DNA from: Candidatus Bipolaricaulota bacterium
GTDB lineage: Bacteria > Bipolaricaulota > Bipolaricaulia > RBG-16-55-9 > DRXL01
Length of the DNA stretch: 52,104 bases
Assembly: GCA_938091745.1 (NCBI GenBank)
Contig: CALLJK010000032.1
Location: 1 to 52,104, forward strand
Direction: 5' to 3'
How positions within the stretch are numbered: position 1 is the stretch's first letter; every line of letters starts with the position of its first letter. Below are positions 48,352 through 52,104 of this stretch, one piece after another. Under the pieces are notes generated by a model. That model ran no database searches. It worked only from the letters and a program-made list of their open reading frames with translations, and was not told the origin of the DNA. Made by a program: the position numbers and the translations under genes.

Positions 48352-48698
48352 CGGCGATCAAGCACTATGATCCCATCTTTGATCATCTTATCGAGCATCG
48401 CACGCGAGTGCTCATATTCAGCATGGGTGTAGAGATGGGGCTCCAGTCTGGGGAGATTAAAAGCGTGCTTGACGAGAGCATAAGCATCGGGACGCTCTGG
48501 GCCAGCATAGACGACCAAAACGTCTATGTCACTGCCCACCGTATAGTTCCCCTTGGCATAAGAACCGAATAGCACCACAGAGACGAGCTGAAGCTGCTGC
48601 TCCAGCTCGTGCACCCCTGCTCGCAAACGGCTGATGACTTCACGTTGGCTCAGCTTGGGATAGAAGATTTTTACAGAACTCGATGATCCGCCCTGCAT
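48348..48698 (-). CDS. MNT-type nucleotidyltransferase antitoxin
   Basis: A 116-residue protein. VVLFGSYAKGNYTVGSDIDVLVV (GS at 45-46, DxD at 57-59) is the minimal nucleotidyltransferase signature. In HEPN-MNT pairs this enzyme blocks the HEPN toxin, often by adding AMP to it. It overlaps the HEPN gene by 59 nt, an unusually long overlap; no closer in-frame ATG, GTG or TTG exists. The stop overlaps the GlcNAc transferase start. Confidence 0.85.
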   Translation of the reverse strand: MQGGSSSSVKIFYPKLSQREVISRLRAGVHELEQQLQLVSVVLFGSYAKGNYTVGSDIDVLVVYAGPERPDAYALVKHAFNLPRLEPHLYTHAEYEHSRAMLDKMIKDGIIVLDRR

Positions 48699-49041
48699 GG
48701 TGAATCAGCCTCACGGCTTCGTCTTTGGTGTAACGCTCTCTGGGGGAACCCGAGGGGTGAGCGTTAGGATAGCGCGCGGGAATATACGCTTTATCCAACT
48801 CCAAAGCCCCGTTGGTGAGTTCCTCCGGCACTCTACATCTGTGAGAGAGTTCCTTGAGCAAGTCCGCAACGGAATGGCCCCAGGCTTCGGCACCCAATTT
48901 TTGAAAGACAGCCTTGACGGCTTTCTCCGCAGCTTGCTGCGCAGAGAAGCACGCCCACTCATAGAAGCCGTGCTCCAGATCGTGCTTGGCATGTTCGAGA
49001 TCGCCTTGAGCTTGATCCATCCAGTCGCGGCTGCGCTCCAT
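48640..49041 (-). CDS. HEPN-domain toxin (ribonuclease)
   Basis: A 133-residue all-helical protein. DWMDQAQGDLEHAKHDLEHGFYEWACFSAQQAAEKAVKAVFQKLG is the HEPN helix pair, and R90-YPNA-H95 is the Rx4-6H catalytic motif of RNA-cutting HEPN proteins. With the downstream MNT protein it makes a toxin-antitoxin module. ATG 49041 lies at the predicted transcription start of the promoter at 49048-49076, so it should be leaderless. The promoter's -35 box is part of the stop of a glycosyltransferase remnant. Confidence 0.87.
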   Translation of the reverse strand: MERSRDWMDQAQGDLEHAKHDLEHGFYEWACFSAQQAAEKAVKAVFQKLGAEAWGHSVADLLKELSHRCRVPEELTNGALELDKAYIPARYPNAHPSGSPRERYTKDEAVRLIHHAGRIIEFCKNLLSQAEPT

Positions 49042-49047
49042 AGAGTT

Positions 49048-49076
49048 ATTGTAAGCCCTCAGGTGGATCAGATCAA
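49048..49076 (-). promoter_or_regulatory. Promoter of the HEPN-MNT module
   Basis: On the minus strand TTGATC (49076-49071), a 17-nt spacer and TACAAT (49053-49048). The TTGATC is formed from the final codons and TGA stop of the glycosyltransferase tail remnant 1, just as in the HicBA promoter. Confidence 0.65.
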
Positions 49077-49175
49077 GGCGTAGCCCTCAATACTTCTTCA
49101 ATACACCGAACAATCCTCTCCGCCAGCACGGGGATGGCGTGATATTGCTCGACGTATTCGCACCCGCGGCGGCCC
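49065..49175 (-). repeat. 111-bp duplicated glycosyltransferase tail, copy 1
   Basis: Aligns end to end with 49691-49801. Both read GGGCCGCCGCGGG..., share TATCACGCCATCCCCGTGCT, and end in GCTACGCCTTGATCT.ATCC on the minus strand. Confidence 0.85.
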
Positions 49176-49206
49176 ATTCGACTTTGGATTGGTCCCTGCG
49201 AAATCA
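49073..49206 (-). pseudogene. GT4 glycosyltransferase remnant 1 (C-terminal tail only)
   Basis: In one minus-strand frame it reads ...SRMGRRGCEYVEQYHAIPVLAERIVRCIEEVLRATP and stops at TGA 49075-49073. This is the last helix of a GT4 glycosyltransferase (compare LRTRMGQAGQEKIQAYSLDRVLEEM in the intact gene at 49830). No start or catalytic domain is present, and it begins where the HicA gene ends. Confidence 0.8.
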
Positions 49207-49395
49207 GCCAAGCTTCTCGAACTGGCGGACTGTAAGGCCAACTTGGCGCAAGATATTCTTCAAGGTCCTTCTCTTCAGCTCTTTGTGATCAGGAACGGAG
49301 ACAGTCATCTTCGGCGGTGCTTCTCTGCGCAAGATCATGTGACTTCCTACTTGACTGACGACTTCTCTCCCAGAGACGGTCGGTAACTTGGCCAT
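49204..49395 (-). CDS. hicA: HicA-like toxin with an internal deletion
   Basis: A 63-residue protein. MAKLPTVSGREVV and GSHMILRRE with VPDHKELKRRTLKNILRQVGLTVRQFEKL are HicA (YcfA-like) signatures, including the catalytic His of GSH. Between them the usual ~12 residues (roughly KALxKxGFxxxRQ) are missing in frame: SGREVV runs through SQV into GSH. The toxin may therefore be weakened or dead. It follows hicB by 1 nt. HicA toxins cut mRNAs. Confidence 0.8.
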   Translation of the reverse strand: MAKLPTVSGREVVSQVGSHMILRREAPPKMTVSVPDHKELKRRTLKNILRQVGLTVRQFEKLG

Positions 49396-49396
49396 G

Positions 49397-49624
49397 TCAT
49401 ACAGCAACCTGCACCGTCTCAACGATCACGTCGCTTGGCGGTATCTCATCGCCGAACTCTCTAGAGACCTCAATCCAGCCCTCAATCGCTTCTCTGATAT
49501 TCTTGAGAGCTTCCTCGTATGTATCCCCTTCGCTGACACAGCCGGGAAGGGAAGGGACATAAACTGTGTATCCGCCCTCCTCCGCCGGTTCGAGGACCAC
49601 CTTGTAGGAGAGCACCTTAGCCAT
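49397..49624 (-). CDS. hicB: HicB-like antitoxin
   Basis: A 75-residue protein. YKVVLEPAEEGGYTVYVPSLPGCVSEGDTYEEALKNIREAIEGWIEVSREFGDEIP is the standard HicB partial RNase H-like fold. It ends without a separate DNA-binding domain (short form). ATG 49624 follows AAGGGG at about 9 nt; the longer upstream frame would read through the glycosyltransferase remnant. Antitoxin first, then toxin, is the less common order, but known for HicBA. Confidence 0.88.
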   Translation of the reverse strand: MAKVLSYKVVLEPAEEGGYTVYVPSLPGCVSEGDTYEEALKNIREAIEGWIEVSREFGDEIPPSDVIVETVQVAV

Positions 49625-49637
49625 TCTTACACACCCC

Positions 49638-49654
49638 TTAAGGACTAGCCTTAA
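49638..49654. promoter_or_regulatory. Palindrome upstream of hicB, possible operator
   Basis: A perfect inverted repeat TTAAGG-N5-CCTTAA between the hicB promoter and start codon. The position suits an autoregulatory site. Confidence 0.45.
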
Positions 49655-49673
49655 ACGAACGTCTCGTAAGCAT

Positions 49674-49702
49674 ATTTTAGATGGTCGATGGGATGAGATC
49701 AA
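49674..49702 (-). promoter_or_regulatory. Promoter of hicBA
   Basis: On the minus strand TTGATC (49702-49697), a 17-nt spacer and TAAAAT (49679-49674). The -35 is made by the stop region of glycosyltransferase remnant 2. Confidence 0.65.
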
Positions 49703-49801
49703 GGCGTAGCTTGTAGTACCTCTTCCAGGCACCGGCTGAGCTTCTCTGCTAGCACGGGGATGGCGTGATATTTCTCGACGTACTCCCGCCCGCGGCGGCC
49801 C
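49691..49801 (-). repeat. 111-bp duplicated glycosyltransferase tail, copy 2
   Basis: Homologous to 49065-49175 and of exactly the same length. It lies between the intact GT4 gene and hicBA. Confidence 0.85.
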
Positions 49802-49830
49802 AGCGCTTCCAATCTTCGAGTTGTTTGAGC
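49699..49830 (-). pseudogene. GT4 glycosyltransferase remnant 2 (C-terminal tail only)
   Basis: 43 codons on the minus strand (AQTTRRLEALGRRGREYVEKYHAIPVLAEKLSRCLEEVLQATP, shown here as the family's last helix) and TGA at 49701-49699. It begins at the stop of the intact GT4 gene, in another frame, so it is not part of that protein. Confidence 0.8.
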
Positions 49831-50972
49831 TAATCACTAGATAGCCCTTTGTTCAAATATCGAGCGTAGATAGCACGCATCTCTTCGAGCACGCGGTCGA
49901 GGGAGTATGCTTGAATCTTCTCTTGGCCGGCCTGGCCCATGCGGGTCCTGAGTTCGGGATCTCGGATGAGGCGCAAGAGTGCATCCGCAAGGCCCTGGGT
50001 ATCGCCGAGCTTTACCAGAAGGCCGGTCACCTCGTGTTCCACCAAATCTCGGCTCCCTCGGACATCCGTGGCTACCACTGGCTTGCCCGCAGCCATAGCC
50101 TCCATTACTCCTCGCGGAAGCCCTTCTCGTCTTGAGGGATGTACTACTATGTCAGTGGCTGCCAAAATATCCGGCACATCTTTCCGGAAGCCGAGAAACT
50201 TCACCCGCGCCATTGATTCTCGAGCAACGCTTTTCTCTAACCCGGTCTTGCGCTTTCCTTCCCCTACAAGCAGGAGATGGGCGTTATTTTCTTCCGCTGC
50301 TACGCGAGACCAAACTTTGAGCAGCCAGGGGTGATTCTTGGTGGGGGTAAACTCAGCCACGTAGGTGATCACTATATCGCTGGGTTTAATCACCAATTCC
50401 TTTCGCACCTGGTCACCATTTGTATTCTCGGAAGCGAAACGTTTGAGATCAACCCCTACCCCATGAACCAAGAAGAGGTTTTTGCCTTCCTCAAAGCCCA
50501 TTTGCTTAGCTCGCTCAAAATCCTCTTTGTTCATGACGATGAGGCCGTCGGTCCAGCGTTTGGCGAGCCGTTCGGCTGGGTAATAGAAGAGCCAGTAGGG
50601 CCAGGGTGCGCCCTTGTAGAAGTGAAATCCATGAGCGGTGTAGAGCACCGGCCCTTGGCCAGCCCGCTTGGCTGCGAGCCTCCCAAGCCAGGCGGCCATC
50701 GGGGTGTGGACATGGATGAGATCAAAGCGCTCTTGGGTCAGGAGAGCTTTCAGCTCCCGATAAGCAGTGAAGTTTTTCGGGTTGACCGGCGACCGTACAA
50801 AGGGAATATCCCAGCATGTGACCCCGGCTGCCTCGACTTCATCTTTATGGCCTTCCGCTGGAGATGCGGCGGCGTGAACCTCGTAGCCCCAGCCTTGGAG
50901 AAGCTTCATGAACGGGATATGGAAGGCAGCAAGGTGTGTGTAGACTGTAGCCACAAACAGAACCTTATCCAT
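49830..50972 (-). CDS. GT4-family glycosyltransferase (EpsD/EpsF-like)
   Basis: A 380-residue glycosyltransferase. FVATVYTHLAAFHIPFMKLLQGWGYEVHAAA, LIHVHTPMAAWLGRLAAKRAG, YTAHGFHFYKGAPWPYWLFYYPAERLAKRWTDGLIVMNKEDF and the donor-site ADIVVHPSRREGLPRGVMEAMAAGKPVVATDVRGSRDLV (EGLPRGVMEA taking the place of E-x7-E) belong to GT4 enzymes that add sugars to a lipid-linked glycan at the inner membrane. ATG 50972 is chosen because the promoter at 51002-51030 puts transcription start about 23 nt upstream; GTG 50987 is an alternative. The C-terminus adjoins remnant 2, suggesting that it was recombined. Confidence 0.93.
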   Translation of the reverse strand: MDKVLFVATVYTHLAAFHIPFMKLLQGWGYEVHAAASPAEGHKDEVEAAGVTCWDIPFVRSPVNPKNFTAYRELKALLTQERFDLIHVHTPMAAWLGRLAAKRAGQGPVLYTAHGFHFYKGAPWPYWLFYYPAERLAKRWTDGLIVMNKEDFERAKQMGFEEGKNLFLVHGVGVDLKRFASENTNGDQVRKELVIKPSDIVITYVAEFTPTKNHPWLLKVWSRVAAEENNAHLLLVGEGKRKTGLEKSVARESMARVKFLGFRKDVPDILAATDIVVHPSRREGLPRGVMEAMAAGKPVVATDVRGSRDLVEHEVTGLLVKLGDTQGLADALLRLIRDPELRTRMGQAGQEKIQAYSLDRVLEEMRAIYARYLNKGLSSD

Positions 50973-51001
50973 GGTTTCTCTTAGCACTGCCTAAGACCGT
51001 C

Positions 51002-51030
51002 AGTATAATTTTAGCAGACTTCTCAAGCAA
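51002..51030 (-). promoter_or_regulatory. Promoter of the GT4 gene
   Basis: On the minus strand TTGCTT (51030-51025), a 17-nt spacer and TATACT (51007-51002). Confidence 0.6.
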
Positions 51031-51034
51031 GAGT

Positions 51035-51063
51035 TTGAACTTCAAGATAGCAAGGGGTAAAAT
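51035..51063 (+). promoter_or_regulatory. Promoter of the ABC polysaccharide exporter
   Basis: TTGAAC (51035-51040), a 17-nt spacer and TAAAAT (51058-51063). ATG 51072 is 8 nt beyond the -10 box; no Shine-Dalgarno site is present, so the mRNA should be leaderless. Confidence 0.65.
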
Positions 51064-51071
51064 TATTCTGC

Positions 51072-51860
51072 ATGAGCAGCGAAGCGATAGAGAAGCAGCC
51101 CTCCATCTTTCAATATCGAGAGCTTTTAAAAAACTTGGTCATTAAGGACCTCAAGGTCAAGTATCGTAATTCGATCCTGGGGTTTCTGTGGTCTCTGCTC
51201 AACCCCTTGATGATGATCGTTGTCTACTCTGTGGCGCTCAAGTACATCTTGCGTGTGCAAGTGGAGAATTTTCCGCTCTTTTTGATTGTGGGGATTCTGC
51301 CGTGGAATCTCTTCAGCGGGGCAACGATGGCCGCGACAGAAGCTGTCCTGGCCAACGCGAACTTGATCAAGAAGATCTCTTTCCCCCGCGAGATCTTGCC
51401 CATCGCAACAGTCTTGTTTCACTTCGCTCAGTTTCTGCTGGCGCTGTTGGTCTTTTTCCCAGCACTGATCTTTCTCGGCGCTCCGTGGACTCCGGCGATC
51501 ACGGCCTACCCTCTTGTCCTGCTCCTGCAGGTGGTGTTCACCTTCGGCGTGGCGCTCTTTCTGTCTGCTATCACCGTCTCTTATCGTGACGTCAAATATC
51601 TGACTGAGGTCGCCCTGATGATACTTTTTTGGATGACGCCTATTATCTATCATCTCTCGATGGTGCCAGAGTCAGTACGCTGGCTCTTTCAGCTTAACCC
51701 GATGGCAGCGTACATTACAGCATATCACGATATGCTCTACTGGGGCCGCTGGCCCAGCGTTCAGATGCTGCTGCTGGGGAGCCTATGGGCTGGGCTGGCG
51801 CTTTTGGTGGGCAGCTGGGTCTTTCGGCGGCGGCAGCGCTTCTTTGCGGAGGATCTCTGA
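51072..51860 (+). CDS. ABC-2 type polysaccharide export permease (Wzm/TagG/KpsM-like)
   Basis: A 262-residue membrane protein with six hydrophobic segments. [40 protein letters not shown] is the family's start, [18 protein letters not shown] the coupling-helix region and [21 protein letters not shown] the C-terminal signature. It exports a lipid-linked polysaccharide across the inner membrane, powered by the ATPase that starts at 51860. It matches the biosynthetic genes for WecA, WecB, Wzz-like and GT4 proteins in the window. Confidence 0.93.
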   Translation: MSSEAIEKQPSIFQYRELLKNLVIKDLKVKYRNSILGFLWSLLNPLMMIVVYSVALKYILRVQVENFPLFLIVGILPWNLFSGATMAATEAVLANANLIKKISFPREILPIATVLFHFAQFLLALLVFFPALIFLGAPWTPAITAYPLVLLLQVVFTFGVALFLSAITVSYRDVKYLTEVALMILFWMTPIIYHLSMVPESVRWLFQLNPMAAYITAYHDMLYWGRWPSVQMLLLGSLWAGLALLVGSWVFRRRQRFFAEDL

Positions 51861-52104
51861 TGCTACCGGCTATCGAGGTGCACGACGTCTGGAAGCAGTT
51901 CATCATCCGGCACAATCGCACCGATTCTCTTAAAGAAAGATTTATTGGTCTGTTTAATAAGCGCTATCGGGAGCGCTGCGAGCCCTTCTGGGCATTGCGG
52001 GAGATCAATCTCACGGTAGAGCGCGGTGAAGCGCTAGGGCTGATCGGTCCCAACGGCTCGGGCAAGAGCACACTCTTAAGACTGATCGCGCGCACGCTCT
52101 ACCC
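51860..52104 (+). CDS. ABC polysaccharide export ATPase (Wzt/TagH-like), cut by the window end
   Basis: ATG 51860 overlaps the permease stop by 1 nt (TGATG) with GCGGAGGA just upstream. The frame stays open to the end of the window (81 complete codons). [24 protein letters not shown] and [39 protein letters not shown] include Walker A (GPNGSGKST). The early insertion of a charged helix between strand 1 and the ALRE segment is typical of the Wzt/TagH group. It energises export by the upstream permease. Confidence 0.93.
   Translation, partial: MLPAIEVHDVWKQFIIRHNRTDSLKERFIGLFNKRYRERCEPFWALREINLTVERGEALGLIGPNGSGKSTLLRLIARTLY

Noticed and set aside
49397-49837. 146-residue form of the HicB protein
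   Set aside because: The first 71 codons cross the glycosyltransferase remnant and the hicBA promoter; HicB proteins begin MAKVLSYKV-like at 49624.

Overview
The window looks like chromosomal DNA of a deeply branching, probably anaerobic and perhaps thermophilic bacterium. The bacterial signals are sigma70-type promoters (about TTGACA-N17-TATAAT), Shine-Dalgarno sites (AGGAGG), a small SRP RNA with no Alu domain, TlyA and CoaE. Mixed in are archaeal-style enzymes: four-subunit 2-oxoacid:ferredoxin oxidoreductase, indolepyruvate oxidoreductase, archaeal-type NMN adenylyltransferase, cupin glucose-6-phosphate isomerase, an ALG7/AglH-like GlcNAc-1-P transferase, and an intein in PEP synthase. 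This mix is compatible with Acetothermia/Bipolaricaulota-like lineages, but that placement is an inference; there is no rRNA gene here to test it.

Layout. 1-3441: two secreted surface proteins. 3477-7670: three RNA genes (tRNA-Arg, tRNA-Ser, SRP RNA) interspersed with GNAT, C45 hydrolase, VapBC and HDAC-like genes. 7693-13230: aminotransferase, WD40 protein, TlyA, exonuclease, CoaE. 13349-14275: two unknown genes. 14445-22329: a six-gene operon, every junction a 4-nt overlap, for two 2-oxoacid:ferredoxin oxidoreductases, each paired with or fused to a GltD-type NAD(P)H/FAD module. 22390-25141: superoxide dismutase, redoxin, SelW-like protein, NadM, HD hydrolase. 25166-28790: WecA-like, WecB and Wzz-like genes. 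28781-34605: gluconeogenic block with cupin PGI, an HTH protein fused to a degenerate GalU domain, and a divergent intein-bearing PEP synthase. 35014-38900: DUF4139 protein, unknown, phosphohexomutase, lipoprotein. 39004-39154: tRNA-Cys and tRNA-Val. 40062-46639: PadR-headed operon of ABC exporter, LolA-like, HEAT and SRPBCC proteins. 46753-52104: Uma2, GlcNAc-1-P transferase, HEPN-MNT and HicAB modules set between decayed glycosyltransferase tails, a GT4 glycosyltransferase and a polysaccharide ABC exporter.

The most interesting system is at 28781-34605. The HTH-GalU protein keeps the middle of a UDP-glucose pyrophosphorylase but has lost both catalytic ends, so it looks like a transcription factor with a sugar-nucleotide sensor domain. 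Three copies of TTCACnnnGTGAA lie in the divergent intergenic region: one overlaps its own -35 box, one fills the -35/-10 spacer of the PEP synthase promoter, and one lies just after that promoter's start site. A feedback switch on gluconeogenesis is the simplest reading.

Other themes are promoters placed so close to start codons that the mRNAs should be leaderless, divergent promoters that share one -35 box, palindromic elements inserted in frame in two enzymes, and toxin-antitoxin modules each preceded by a fragment of the same glycosyltransferase tail. All domain assignments come from reading motifs, with no database search.
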